A stretch of DNA of 35,681 bases, from positions 1-35,681 of the forward strand of contig CAKSYU010000019.1 in the NCBI GenBank assembly GCA_934524965.1, written 5' to 3'. The position numbers were made by a program, and so were the translations under genes. This stretch comes from an uncultured Angelakisella sp. Lineage in GTDB: Bacteria; Bacillota; Clostridia; Oscillospirales; Ruminococcaceae. The notes beneath the pieces are model-generated. The model worked only from the letters and a program-made list of their open reading frames with translations, was not told where the DNA came from and did not search any database. Of this stretch, positions 23,624-32,831 are shown in pieces. The first letter of the stretch is position 1; each line of letters starts with the position of its first letter.

Positions 23624-24654
23624 CACAGCGCCAGCGCCTCCGGCAGCAGCCGCAGCAGCTCCAGCGTGTTCTCAATATCCCGTTCATCGGCAACACAGGC
23701 GGGGGAATGCAGGTAACGGCTGGGAACGGAGATCGCCAGCACCTCGCTGCCGCCGCGGGCGGTCATCAGGCTGCGGCTCTCGTTGCCGCCGAATACCCCC
23801 TCCTTGGTCTGGTTGGGAATGCCATGTTCATCGGCAAGGGCACGCACCTTGCGGTAAAGGTCGTAGGTGTAAATGGTGCCTCGATCCATAAAGGAAACAA
23901 CGGGGCCGTTCCCCAGACGGCATACCTTGCGCTCCTCCGGCACACCGGCAAGGTCGCCTGCCGTAGTGGTCTCCACGGCAATGGCAATATCGGGCTGCAG
24001 GGTGTAGGCGGCGGTCTTTCCGCCGAAGCACCCTACCTCCTCCTGCACCGTAAAGGAGAAGCAGCAGTCGCAGGGCAGCTCCTCACGGATCATCGCCAGC
24101 AGCATGGCGCAGCCGGCACGGTCGTCCAGCGCCCGACCCGCCACCTTGCCCTCGCCGTAGTGCAGCACCGGACCGGTAAAGGTCACCATATCTCCCAGCG
24201 CCACACGGCTTTCGGCGTCTGCCTTGTCCTTCGCGCCAATGTCTATCTTCATGCCGGAAAGCTTGCCGGGGTCGCTGCGCTCCTTGTCGTCGAACAGGTG
24301 CACCGGCTTGCAGCCCACCATACCGGGGATCGCGTCGTCGCCCACCAGCACCATGCGTCCGCCGGTCACTTCGGGCTGTACGCCGCCCACCGGCGCAAAG
24401 GAAAGGAAGCCCTTCTCGTCGATATTCGTCACAATAAAGCCCACCTCGTCCATGTGGGCGGAAAGCTGCAAAACCTTTTTGGCGGGTGCCTTGCCCTTTT
24501 TGCGCACCAGCAGGTTGCCCAGCGGGTCTACCTCATACTCGGCGTGACCCTTGATCTCACCGATCAAGTACTCCCGCACGGCGTCCTCTCTGCCGCTCGG
24601 ACCGCGCAGTGCGCACAGGGTCTCTATATCTTTCCACAACCGCTCGTATTTCAT
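23623..24654 (-). CDS. M42 family metallo-aminopeptidase (1)
   Basis: 343 residues. The dinuclear metal ligands of M42/TET peptidases are in place: SAHMDEVGF, GRALDDRAGCA, VQEEVGCFGG (general base glutamate) and SRYLHSPA. These enzymes form large cytoplasmic tetrahedral particles that trim peptides from their N-terminus. It starts two bases after the stop of a second M42 gene, so the pair is co-translated, and overlaps the GNAT gene downstream. The two paralogues may differ in residue preference or form mixed particles. Confidence 0.92.
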   Translation of the reverse strand: MKYERLWKDIETLCALRGPSGREDAVREYLIGEIKGHAEYEVDPLGNLLVRKKGKAPAKKVLQLSAHMDEVGFIVTNIDEKGFLSFAPVGGVQPEVTGGRMVLVGDDAIPGMVGCKPVHLFDDKERSDPGKLSGMKIDIGAKDKADAESRVALGDMVTFTGPVLHYGEGKVAGRALDDRAGCAMLLAMIREELPCDCCFSFTVQEEVGCFGGKTAAYTLQPDIAIAVETTTAGDLAGVPEERKVCRLGNGPVVSFMDRGTIYTYDLYRKVRALADEHGIPNQTKEGVFGGNESRSLMTARGGSEVLAISVPSRYLHSPACVADERDIENTLELLRLLPEALAL

Positions 24655-24655
24655 G

Positions 24656-25687
24656 TCAAATGCCCTCCTTTGCCGCCAGCGCCATCAGGCGGGCGGTGTT
24701 CGCCGCGTCCTCTGGGTCAATGGTCTCCGCCACAGTGTGCATGCTGCGCAGCGGAATGGACAAAAGCGCCGTTTTCACGCCGCGTCCGACAATCGCCAGC
24801 TCGTCGGCGTCGGTGCCGGTGCGTCCGCCCATCGGCTCGTGCTGCAGCGGGATCCCGTGCTGTTCCGCCAGTGCCTTCAGCTTCATGGTAAAGTCGCGGT
24901 TCAAAAGCGGCGAATAGCCCAGCATGGTGCCGCCGCCCAAAGGACTGGTCTTTTCCGGCGCGCAGCCAAAGCCATCGCCGAAGCTGACGTCCACCGCAAT
25001 GGCATAGTCAGGCTGTACGGCAAAGCCGCCGGTCATGGCGCCCTGTCCGCCTACCTCCTCCATCGAGGAAAGCAGCACCGTTACCTTGCAGTCGGGCTTT
25101 TCGGCGGCGATCTCCTCCGCCGCGGCGATGACGGCGGCGCAGCCGATGCGGTCGTCCAGCGCCGGAGCCGCCAGTCTGCCGTTCATCAGTTCTGCGGGCT
25201 TTGCCGCGAAGGTAACGATATCTCCGGGGGCAAAGAGCTTTGCCGCGGTCTCGGCGGTAAAGCCGGTATCGATGAGCAGGTTTTCGATCTTGATGGAATG
25301 GTCGGCGCCGTCCCCCGCCAGATGGGGCGGTACCGAGGTGATGATGCCGGAGTAGTCGCCCCCGGCGGCATGGATCACCACAGGGGTGGCAGGCAGCCAG
25401 CGGGCATCAATGCCACCCACCTTGGCAAACCGCAAAAAGCCCTCCTCCACACGGGTCACAATAAAGCCGATCTGGTCAAGATGCGCCTCCAGCAGCAGAT
25501 GCGGCGCGCCCTCTTTGCCTTCATTGACGCAGCACAGCAGGCTGCCCAGTGGGGTACGCTTCACCTCTCCCAATGGGGAAAGCATCTCCCGCGCGGCAGC
25601 GTAGGCGGCGCACTCCCGTCCGCTGGGGGCAGGTGCTTCGCACAGCCGGCGCGCGGCGGCGGTTATCTTTTCGGTCGTGATGTTCAT
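24656..25687 (-). CDS. M42 family metallo-aminopeptidase (2)
   Basis: 343 residues from the ATG at 25687, which has AAGGAGG upstream. An in-frame region upstream is open but has no such site. The metal-binding phrases are LEAHLDQIGF, APALDDRIGC, SSMEEVGGQG and RSMHTVAE. It resembles the downstream M42 gene in layout but differs in sequence, so the pair is an old duplication. It is the first gene of the operon; upstream lies the cloverleaf element at 25821-25905. Confidence 0.92.
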   Translation of the reverse strand: MNITTEKITAAARRLCEAPAPSGRECAAYAAAREMLSPLGEVKRTPLGSLLCCVNEGKEGAPHLLLEAHLDQIGFIVTRVEEGFLRFAKVGGIDARWLPATPVVIHAAGGDYSGIITSVPPHLAGDGADHSIKIENLLIDTGFTAETAAKLFAPGDIVTFAAKPAELMNGRLAAPALDDRIGCAAVIAAAEEIAAEKPDCKVTVLLSSMEEVGGQGAMTGGFAVQPDYAIAVDVSFGDGFGCAPEKTSPLGGGTMLGYSPLLNRDFTMKLKALAEQHGIPLQHEPMGGRTGTDADELAIVGRGVKTALLSIPLRSMHTVAETIDPEDAANTARLMALAAKEGI

Positions 25688-25820
25688 ATTTATCCTCCTT
25701 TTTTCGCTCCACTCATCTCTCATATGAAGCATGAGTAAAGCTCCTGCTTATACATTTGTCAAAAATCCGGGTACCACTTCGGGAAGTGCTTTTGAGGGGC
25801 TGTGCAGAGGGCAAATATCC

Positions 25821-25905
25821 GCCCGCAGGGCGCTCCGGCTTCGCCGGAGCTGGCGGCGGCTTCGCCGCCGTCAAAACCGTCCTTCGGACGGTTTGCCCTG
25901 CGGGC
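25821..25905. repeat. Cloverleaf-shaped palindromic element 1
   Basis: An outer 11-bp perfect stem (GCCCGCAGGGC 25821-25831 with GCCCTGCGGGC 25895-25905) encloses three consecutive hairpins. These are GCTCCGGC-TTC-GCCGGAGC (25832-25850), GGCGGCGGC-TTC-GCCGCCGTC (25852-25872, one G-T) and AAACCGTCC-TTC-GGACGGTTT (25874-25894). All three loops are TTC and almost no base is unpaired. It fills the space between murD and the M42 operon. No coding capacity is seen. Confidence 0.85.
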
Positions 25906-25945
25906 GTCCTGCCTTTTTGCAGCTTCTGCCTTTTTCAGCCTTAGT

Positions 25946-27340
25946 TCACTTCAGGGCATTCACCAGCGCCTTGTAGTGCTGCCCCCGCACCTCAAAGTTC
26001 GGGTAGCAGTCAAAGCTGGCGGAAGCCGGCGAAAGCGAAACGATATCCCCCGCTTTGGCAATGTCACGGGCAATCGTCACAGCCTCGTCCAGTGTGGCGG
26101 CACGCCGCAGCACCAGACCGCTTGCAGCATAGCCGGGGTGGGCGGTCACCGCCGCCGCTATTTTATCCGCCGTCGCGCCGGTCAAAATCAGCGCCTTGAC
26201 ATGGTGCAGCACCGGTTCGGCAAGCGGGGTGTAGTCCAAATGCTTGTCGTACCCGCCGGCAATGATGATGAGCTTCTGGTCAAAGCTCTCCAGTCCGGCA
26301 ATGGTGCGGGTAGGGCTGGTGGCGATGGAATCGTTGTACCAGCGCACCCCGTCCAACTCCCGCACAAACTCTATGCGGTGCTCCACGCCGGGGAAGGTCT
26401 CCGCCACCCGTCGAATGATCTCAGGCGGCACCAGTCCCCACACGGCGGCGATGGCAGTCAGCATATTCTCCACATTGTGCAGCCCCGGTATTTTTATCTC
26501 GCTCATCGAAAACAGCGGAGTATCGCCGCTGCCGTCGGTATAGTGCAGGGTACCATCGTCGTCCAGCCATGCGCCCCGCTCTACCGGGTGCCGGCGGCTG
26601 AACCACCGGCAGTCGCCCCTTACCTCTGCCGCAAAGCCGGCGGTGGTGGGACAGTCGGCATTCAGCACCGTGGCGGTAAAAGCCCCCTGGTGCAGGAAAA
26701 TATTTTTCTTGGCGGCAATGTACTCCTCCATCGTCCCGTGGACGTCCAGATGGTTGGGGGTCACATTGGTCACCACGGCAATTTCGGGGCTTTGCCGCAT
26801 GGATAAAAGCTGGAACGAGGAAAGCTCCACCACCGCCATGTCGTCGGGCTTTACGCTCTCCAGCTCCGGGAACAGCGCCCGCCCGATATTGCCGCCCAAA
26901 TGCACCGTTTTGCCGCTCTGCCGCAGCATTTCGGCAATGAGGCTGGTGGTGGTGGTTTTGCCGTCGCTGCCCGTCACCCCGATGATGGGGCAGGGACAGC
27001 ACTGCATAAACAGCTCCAGTTCGCTGGTGACGGCGGCGCCCGCCCGCATCAGCTCGCGCAGGCGCGGGTGATTAAAATACATACCCGGCGTGCGGAAAAT
27101 GACATTTCCCCGCAGCTTTTGCAGGTAATCCGCACCGGTGACAAATTTGACACCCATGGCGGCAAGCTCCGCTGCCGCCTCGCCCAGCTCCTCGGGGCTT
27201 TTTTTATCGTAGACCGTCACGCTCATGCCCTTTTGGGCAAGCAGCCTTGCCACCGGACGGTGGCTGACCCCCAGCCCGATGAGTGCAATCTCTTTCTTTT
27301 GCAGCTCCGCAAATACGGTAGCCGCTGTCAGCTTCTGCAT
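25946..27340 (-). CDS. murD: UDP-N-acetylmuramoylalanine--D-glutamate ligase
   Basis: 464 residues from the ATG at 27340, with GAGGAGGGG upstream; the frame is open further upstream but that part is GC-rich palindromic DNA. An N-terminal UDP-binding region (IALIGLGVSHRPVARLL at 18-34) is followed by the Mur ligase ATP loop GVTGSDGKTTT at 121-131, then VTNVTPNHLDVHGTMEEY, and a C-terminal domain with HRIEFV and YNDSIATSPTRT. It adds D-glutamate to UDP-MurNAc-L-alanine in the cytoplasm during peptidoglycan synthesis. It stands alone between mfd and the M42 operon, outside the usual division-cell-wall cluster. Confidence 0.95.
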   Translation of the reverse strand: MQKLTAATVFAELQKKEIALIGLGVSHRPVARLLAQKGMSVTVYDKKSPEELGEAAAELAAMGVKFVTGADYLQKLRGNVIFRTPGMYFNHPRLRELMRAGAAVTSELELFMQCCPCPIIGVTGSDGKTTTTSLIAEMLRQSGKTVHLGGNIGRALFPELESVKPDDMAVVELSSFQLLSMRQSPEIAVVTNVTPNHLDVHGTMEEYIAAKKNIFLHQGAFTATVLNADCPTTAGFAAEVRGDCRWFSRRHPVERGAWLDDDGTLHYTDGSGDTPLFSMSEIKIPGLHNVENMLTAIAAVWGLVPPEIIRRVAETFPGVEHRIEFVRELDGVRWYNDSIATSPTRTIAGLESFDQKLIIIAGGYDKHLDYTPLAEPVLHHVKALILTGATADKIAAAVTAHPGYAASGLVLRRAATLDEAVTIARDIAKAGDIVSLSPASASFDCYPNFEVRGQHYKALVNALK

Positions 27341-27375
27341 GGTCTCCCCTCCTCGGTTCACTTCCCCGCCGCCGC

Positions 27376-27489
27376 GGGCTTTCCCGCCGCCCGACCCCCA
27401 AAAAGGCTCCGCCTTTTTGGGGCGCCGCCCCCTGCGGGGGCGGCGGGGCGGGGGCATTTTTGCCCCCGCTGTCGGGCGGCGGGAAGCCC
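27376..27489. repeat. Cloverleaf-shaped palindromic element 2
   Basis: The outer stem pairs 27376-27395 (GGGCTTTCCCGCCGCCCGAC) with 27471-27489, 19 bp with one bulged T. Inside are CCCCAAAAAGGC-TCC-GCCTTTTTGGGG (27396-27422), CGCCGCCCCC-TGC-GGGGGCGGCG (27423-27445) and GCGGGGGCA-TTTT-TGCCCCCGC (27448-27469). The topology is that of element 1 with unrelated sequence. It fills the mfd-murD gap. Either strand could form it. Confidence 0.85.
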
Positions 27490-27545
27490 CGGCGGCAGGC
27501 ACAGGCTTCCGCCCTTATTATAGCCCACTCTTTCGGGTTCTGCAA

Positions 27546-30500
27546 TCAGTTTTGGACAGGCGTTTTCTCCGCCGTTTCCAGCACCGTCAGCACCTCGCGG
27601 ATCCCGTCCATCGGCTCCTGCCCCTTTTGCAGCTTGACGGTCAGGTAGGGCTTGGCGCCGGCGTTCATCAGCACCCTGCCCGGCAGGGCACGGGTCAGCG
27701 CCAGCAGGTCGCCGCGGTCAATGCGCTCGGAGTAGAACAGCAGGCTGCCTACCCACTGGTCGATCTCCCGAATGCCCAGCGCCGCCGCCCTGCTGCGGAT
27801 CAGCGCCACATCCAGAAGTCCCGCCACCGAGCGGGGCGGCTCGCCGAAGCGGTCGCACAGCTCGTCCATGGTGTCGCTCCAGTCCTCCTCGGAGCGGATC
27901 GCAGCGATTTTTTTGTAAATGTCGATGCGCTGCGCCAAAGACGGAATATATTTTTCCGGAATGTGCGCCTCGATCTGAATATCCACCAGGCATTCGAGGT
28001 TTTCCACCGGCTTTTCGCCCTTTTGCTCCCTTATGGCGTCCCCTAAGAGCCGCAGGTAGAGGTCGTAGCCCACCGCCTCCATCTGCCCGTGCTGGGCACT
28101 TCCCAGAATATTGCCGGCGCCGCGGATCTCCAGATCCCGCATGGCAATGCGGAAGCCGCTGCCGAAGCTGGTGAATTCCCGGATCGCCTCCAGCCGCTTT
28201 TCACTGATCTCGGAGAGCGCCTTGCCCCGCCGGAAGGTGAAGTAGGCATAGGCACGGCGGCCGCTGCGCCCCACCCTGCCGCGGAGCTGATACAGCTGGG
28301 AAAGCCCCATACGGTCGGCGTCCTCGATGATGAGGGTGTTGCAGTTGGGGACGTCCACTCCCGCCTCGATAATGGTGGTGCAGACAAGGATATCAATTTC
28401 CCGCTCCAGCAGTCGCTGCCAGATATCAGAAAGCTCGTCCTCGCTCATTTTGCCGTGGGCGGTAACGATGCGCGCCTCCGGCAGCTCCTCCTTGAGGTGG
28501 GCGGCGGTCAGCTCGATGTTATCGATGCGGTTGTGCAGGTAGAATACCTGCCCGCCCCGCCGCAGCTCCTTTTGGATCGCCTCGGTGATGATGTGGTCGT
28601 CGTATTCCAGCACATAGGTCTGCACCGGGTGGCGGTCCTGCGGCGCTTCGTTGATGACCGACATATCCCGAATGCCGCTCATCGCCATATTCAAGGTGCG
28701 GGGAATGGGGGTGGCGGAAAGGGTGAGGATATCCACGCTGCCCTTCATCTGCTTGAATTTTTCCTTCTGCTTGACGCCGAAGCGCTGCTCCTCATCGATG
28801 ACGCAAAGTCCCAGATCACGGAACCGGACGTCCTCCTGCACCAGACGGTGGGTGCCCACCACCACATCAATCTTGCCGTCCGCCAGCTTTTGCAGAATAT
28901 CTTTTTGCTGCTTTGGGGTGCGGAAGCGGGAAAGCAGCTCCACCGTGATGGGGTAGCCCTCCAGCCGCCGCAAAAAGGTTTGGTAGTGCTGCCACGCCAG
29001 AATGGTGGTGGGCACCAATACGGCGCACTGCTTGCCGTCCAACACGCATTTGAAAACGGCGCGCAGCGCCACCTCCGTTTTGCCGAAGCCCACGTCGCCG
29101 CACAGCAGCCGATCCATCGGGGCGGGCTGCTCCATATCGTGCTTGATCTCGGCGATGCAGCGCAGCTGGTCCTCGGTCTCCTCGTATTCAAAGCGCTGCT
29201 CAAATTCGGTCTGCCAGTCGCTGTCGGGGCTGAAGGCGAAGCCCTTTACCGTACTGCGCTTGGCGTAAAGCTGAATGAGCTCCGCCGCCATATCCTCCAC
29301 CGATTTTTTCACCCTTTGGCGGGTGCGGCTCCACTCGTTGCCGCCCAGACGGTTCAGCTTTACGGTCTGCTCATCTTTGCCGCCGACATAGCGGGTGACC
29401 AGATCCAGCTGGGTGACGGGGACATACAGCATATCGGTGCCGGCGTAGCGGATCTTGATGTAATCCTTGGTGACGCCGCCTACCTCCTGCTTGACGATCC
29501 CCTCAAAAATGCCGATGCCGTGCGCCACATGAACCACCGCCATGCCGGGGGTCAGGTCGGTCAGCTCCCGCAGCACCTCGCCCTGCTGGCGGCGGCTTTG
29601 CCGGCGGCGGGTGGTCGTGGGTGCCGCGCCGCCCCTTGCCGTGGTAAGCACCGCCCAGCGGAGCTCGGGATACTCGAAGCCGGAGGAAAGCCCGCCGGGA
29701 AGCACAAATATTTTACCATGAGTAATATTTTCGGGTGATTTTACAAATCTTGCGGCGAAGCCGCGGCGGTTCAAGTCCTCGGTAAGGGCGAGGGCGCCGC
29801 GCTCGGTACCGCCCAGCAGCCATACCGTCCAGTTCTGGCTGCGGTAGTTTTCCAGATCCTCGCACAGCGGGTCCAAAGCGCCGCTCCACACCGAAAGGGC
29901 GTTGGCGGCGACATGGTACAGCCCAGCCAGCGGCAAACCGGGGTAGCTGCGGGGGAAGCTATCCAGAATGACCGTGGGAAGCTGCGGAAGCTGTTCCGCC
30001 AGCACCGCCGGCTCCGGATAGAGGAAGGCGCAGCCCGGAGCTAAAGCTCCCTGCTCCAACAGAGCGGTAATGTCCTGCTTCTGCTGCCAGCAGGCGTGGC
30101 TCAGGCTTTCCTTGAGGTTTGCCCCCTCCGAGAGGATCAGCAGCCTATCGCCGCGGTAGGAAAGGAGGTTGCTATCCGGCGGACAAAGCAGACCGGCATA
30201 GCGGTCGGCGGCGGGCAGTCCCGCTCCGCCCCGCAGCAGGTCAATGTCCTGCCGCAAGCCCTCCTCACACAGGGCTTTCTGCTTGGGGGTAAGGCGGTTC
30301 AGCTTTTCGGTCAGGCGGTCGGCAAGCTCGGCAGGGCGGTACAAAAGCTCCCGCACCGGCGTGATCTCCACCTGCTTCATGCTGTCCTCCCGCCGCTGGC
30401 TTTCCAGCGAAAAGGCGGCAATGGAATCGACCTCGTCTCCCCAATATTCCAGACGCATGGGGTAGCTGTACTGCGGGGTGTAAAAATCCACGATGCCGCC

Positions 30501-31022
30501 CCGCGCGGCAAACTGCCCGATGCCCTCCACCTGCTCGGTGCGCTGGTAGCCTGCCTGCACCAGAAAATCCAGCAGCCTTTGGGGCGGGTATTCCTCGCCG
30601 ACCCGCAGGGTGAGGGTAGCGGCGGAAAGCTGCTGCGGCGGCAAGGTGGGCTGTAAGGCGGCAGTCACCGTGCCCACCACGATGAGGGAGGGATCCCTTT
30701 GCAGGCGGCGCAATACCCCCAGCCGGAGCTGTTCATATTCCCGGCTGACGCTTTCGACGCTGTGGTAGGTGAATTCCCTTTCGGGGAACAGCAGCGCCCG
30801 CTCCTCGCCGTAAAAGCGGTTGATATCCTCCATCAGGCGGGTGGCGGCGGCTTCATCGGCGGTGAGCACCACGGCGCCCCTGCCCAGATCGCTGCAAAGG
30901 GCAGCGGTAAGGTGCGCCTTATGAATGGCGGCGACGCCATCGAGGAGCAGAGGAGCCTTGCCCGCGCGCAGTGCGTCGCGCGCGAGGGAATAGGCAGTCA
31001 AATTTTGCAGCATACGGAACAT
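27546..31022 (-). CDS. mfd: Transcription-repair coupling factor
   Basis: 1158 residues, full length. The N-terminal UvrB-like part is followed by the CarD-like RNA-polymerase interaction domain ([20 protein letters not shown]), then a RecG-like translocase: [15 protein letters not shown] (Walker A), DEEQRFGV (Walker B), [14 protein letters not shown], and a late TRCF domain. Mfd pushes stalled RNA polymerase off damaged DNA and recruits UvrA. In Firmicutes mfd lies downstream of glmU-prs-pth, and the same order is kept here, interrupted by a 1.1-kb non-coding stretch upstream of mfd. GGAGGT precedes the ATG. Confidence 0.97.
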   Translation of the reverse strand: MFRMLQNLTAYSLARDALRAGKAPLLLDGVAAIHKAHLTAALCSDLGRGAVVLTADEAAATRLMEDINRFYGEERALLFPEREFTYHSVESVSREYEQLRLGVLRRLQRDPSLIVVGTVTAALQPTLPPQQLSAATLTLRVGEEYPPQRLLDFLVQAGYQRTEQVEGIGQFAARGGIVDFYTPQYSYPMRLEYWGDEVDSIAAFSLESQRREDSMKQVEITPVRELLYRPAELADRLTEKLNRLTPKQKALCEEGLRQDIDLLRGGAGLPAADRYAGLLCPPDSNLLSYRGDRLLILSEGANLKESLSHACWQQKQDITALLEQGALAPGCAFLYPEPAVLAEQLPQLPTVILDSFPRSYPGLPLAGLYHVAANALSVWSGALDPLCEDLENYRSQNWTVWLLGGTERGALALTEDLNRRGFAARFVKSPENITHGKIFVLPGGLSSGFEYPELRWAVLTTARGGAAPTTTRRRQSRRQQGEVLRELTDLTPGMAVVHVAHGIGIFEGIVKQEVGGVTKDYIKIRYAGTDMLYVPVTQLDLVTRYVGGKDEQTVKLNRLGGNEWSRTRQRVKKSVEDMAAELIQLYAKRSTVKGFAFSPDSDWQTEFEQRFEYEETEDQLRCIAEIKHDMEQPAPMDRLLCGDVGFGKTEVALRAVFKCVLDGKQCAVLVPTTILAWQHYQTFLRRLEGYPITVELLSRFRTPKQQKDILQKLADGKIDVVVGTHRLVQEDVRFRDLGLCVIDEEQRFGVKQKEKFKQMKGSVDILTLSATPIPRTLNMAMSGIRDMSVINEAPQDRHPVQTYVLEYDDHIITEAIQKELRRGGQVFYLHNRIDNIELTAAHLKEELPEARIVTAHGKMSEDELSDIWQRLLEREIDILVCTTIIEAGVDVPNCNTLIIEDADRMGLSQLYQLRGRVGRSGRRAYAYFTFRRGKALSEISEKRLEAIREFTSFGSGFRIAMRDLEIRGAGNILGSAQHGQMEAVGYDLYLRLLGDAIREQKGEKPVENLECLVDIQIEAHIPEKYIPSLAQRIDIYKKIAAIRSEEDWSDTMDELCDRFGEPPRSVAGLLDVALIRSRAAALGIREIDQWVGSLLFYSERIDRGDLLALTRALPGRVLMNAGAKPYLTVKLQKGQEPMDGIREVLTVLETAEKTPVQN

Positions 31023-31285
31023 GGAATACCTCCTGTGGGGGAAGGAATGGGGATCAAAAAAGGGAGAGGGGCGGGGGCTTTACCGGTAAGAAAAGTCCCT
31101 TCTACTAATACGGACGAAACGGGGGAAATTTGCAGTAAAAGTGTTGAATTCGCACAAAGGTTTACAAAAAGTTTGCAATATTGGGAGAGGGTGGGAGATT
31201 TGGGGCGGATTTGGCTTGGTTCGCAGTCGCCTGACGGCGGCGGAAGATTTGACTATGGCATAGTGTCTCCGCCTACCGGCGGGGT

Positions 31286-31811
31286 GGTACTTTTGACCCG
31301 CCAAAAGTACCCAAAAGCGTTTTAGGGCTGCCGCCCTAAAGACCCGCAACGCTTGGCTGCGCTGGATACGAATGTTGTTTTTCTGCGGCAGCAGAAAAAC
31401 AAATTCGTACTGCGCGCAGATGCGCTCCAAAGGTAGCCTGCGGCGGCATTTTTATCGCCCGCGCGCTGGAGCGCGAAGGGCGAACCACCACCCCTCTCCC
31501 CTCCTCTGAGGAGGGGAACTATGCCGCAGGTGAGGTAACACTTTATAGCTGGCTGCCCCCTTATGCCCATGGCAGGCGGCACTTGCCAAGCGCTGAATTA
31601 AGACAAGCAGGGAGTTGGACAGGAACTCCCTCCCCCGCTTCGGGGGAGGGGAGGGAGAGGGGGCAGATGTGCCCACAGCCCCTTATAAGCACCGTTTAGC
31701 CCACGCTTCGGGAAGCCGCCCTTTGGCTTCCCGAGCGGGCGTTCCGGTGCGTCCGGGGTCTCGGGGTGCCCCCGAGCGTGTTTTGCTTCCTTTTGCACGA
31801 GCAAAAGGAAG
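31286..31811. repeat. Cluster of tightly packed perfect hairpins
   Basis: Consecutive inverted repeats: GGTACTTTTG/CAAAAGTACC (31286-31311); TTTAGGGC/GCCCTAAA (31321-31340); TACGAAT + GTTTTTCTGC with partners (31367-31409); TCGCCC + CGCGC with partners (31455-31483); TCCCCTCCTC/GAGGAGGGGA (31497-31517); CCCTCCCCCG-CTT-CGGGGGAGGG (31628-31650); TCGGGAAGCC/GGCTTCCCGA (31708-31734); CTCGGGG-TGC-CCCCGAG (31760-31776); CTTCCTTTTGC/GCAAAAGGAAG (31786-31811). The gene-free stretch 31023-32147 also holds, at 31023-31285, an A/T-richer segment likely to contain the mfd promoter; I see no convincing gene there. Confidence 0.8.
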
Positions 31812-31891
31812 TCCCCGCCGGATAGGCGTACAAACTAAGCCACCTAAAAAACTTTGCGACGCCGATAGGCGAGATGGGTCTAAGTCATAGA

Positions 31892-32060
31892 ACGGGTCGC
31901 GGTGAGTGGGATGCGGAGCCGAGCGCTGCCTGTGGCAGATGCAGCGAGGCGGAGCATCCGCAGCGGTCGAAAAAATCGAGCAAGCGAGCAGCGCGAAGAT
32001 TTTTTCGGGCACCGCAAGGCGGACGGAGTGGGAGCTGATTTTGCCCCGCCGCAGGCGGAG
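31892..32060. repeat. Structured dispersed element, copy A
   Basis: About 165 bases alignable with copy B at 33887-34053. The core has an outer pair GCGGTG/CACCGC (31899-31904, 32010-32015); hairpin I with GGATGC/GCATCC (31909-31914, 31954-31959) and inner CTGCC-TGT-GGCAG (31926-31938); and hairpin II CGAAAAAATC/GATTTTTTCG (31968-31977, 31998-32007) around a 20-base loop. It lies downstream of pth on the minus strand. The coding strand, if any, is unknown; short open frames across it are not supported. Confidence 0.8.
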
Positions 32061-32147
32061 ACGCGGCAAACCGGCAATGCCGCCGGAGACCGATGACGGT
32101 GCTGCGGCGGTGAAGTCGGGGTATGGAATTTCAGGGGAAAGCTGCGC

Positions 32148-32768
32148 CTAATTGAAGCGGCTCATGGCTTCCTCCGGCTTGCCCTGCATGATGAGGGTGC
32201 AGGCTTCGGCGGTATTTTGCAGCAGGGGGTAAAGGGTTTTCCCCTCCGCTTCGGTAAACTGTCCCAGCACCCAATCGGCAAGGTCGTATTCGGGGTTCGG
32301 CTTTTCTCCCACGCCGAATTTGATGCGGGGGAACTGATCGCTGCCGAGCTTTAAGATAATATCCTTTAGTCCATTGTGACCGCCGGCGGAGCCTTTGGTG
32401 CGGATCCTCATTTTGCCGACCGGTAGGCTGATATCATCGGAAAGGACGATGAGATGCTCCGGCGGGAGCTTATAGAACTGCATCGCCTCCTGCACCGCCT
32501 GTCCCGAAAGGTTCATATAGGTGGTGGGCTTCATGAGCAGCACATGCCTGCCATTTAACATGGCATCGCCGGTCATGGCGTGAAAGCAGGAGCGCTCCAC
32601 AGCGGCGCCGCAGACCTTTGCCAGCACATCAAGGGCGCAGAAGCCGATATTGTGGCGGGTATTGCCGTACTTGCTGCCCGGATTGCCCAGACCGCAGATG
32701 ACATATTCCACCGGTCCGTAGACCTGTACGGCGGGCGCGGCGGGCTGCTTTTTCTTGAGAAATCCCAT
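32148..32768 (-). CDS. pth: Peptidyl-tRNA hydrolase
   Basis: 206 residues with an 18-20 residue extension before the fold (MGFLKKKQPAAPAVQV). CGLGNPGSKYGNTRHNIGF carries the substrate asparagine (N29) and catalytic histidine (H39). MKPTTYMNLSG, VLSDDISLP and GSAGGHNGLKDI supply the remaining active-site residues. It releases peptides from peptidyl-tRNA that drops off ribosomes. It follows prs by 63 bases, as in the Firmicute glmU-prs-pth-mfd order. No ctc or fin-like gene is present between. Confidence 0.96.
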   Translation of the reverse strand: MGFLKKKQPAAPAVQVYGPVEYVICGLGNPGSKYGNTRHNIGFCALDVLAKVCGAAVERSCFHAMTGDAMLNGRHVLLMKPTTYMNLSGQAVQEAMQFYKLPPEHLIVLSDDISLPVGKMRIRTKGSAGGHNGLKDIILKLGSDQFPRIKFGVGEKPNPEYDLADWVLGQFTEAEGKTLYPLLQNTAEACTLIMQGKPEEAMSRFN

Positions 32769-32831
32769 AAGACCTCCGATGAGAAAAGGCAGGAGAGAGC
32801 GGCTCCCTCCTGCCGGAGTATATCACAAAAA

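Noticed and set aside
25821..25905. Integron attC site or tRNA as the explanation of the cloverleaf
   Set aside because: There is no integrase, no attC core boxes, no anticodon or T-arm signature and no CCA end.
27341..27502. An N-terminal extension of MurD reaching 27502
   Set aside because: The extension would be translated through the palindromic element, is Pro/Arg/Gly-rich, and the ATG at 27340 has a strong ribosome binding site and the normal MurD start.
31902..32151. Short plus-strand open frames across element copies A and B with similar peptides
   Set aside because: The similarity follows from the repeated DNA; there is no suitable ribosome binding site, and the base changes preserve stems rather than amino acids.
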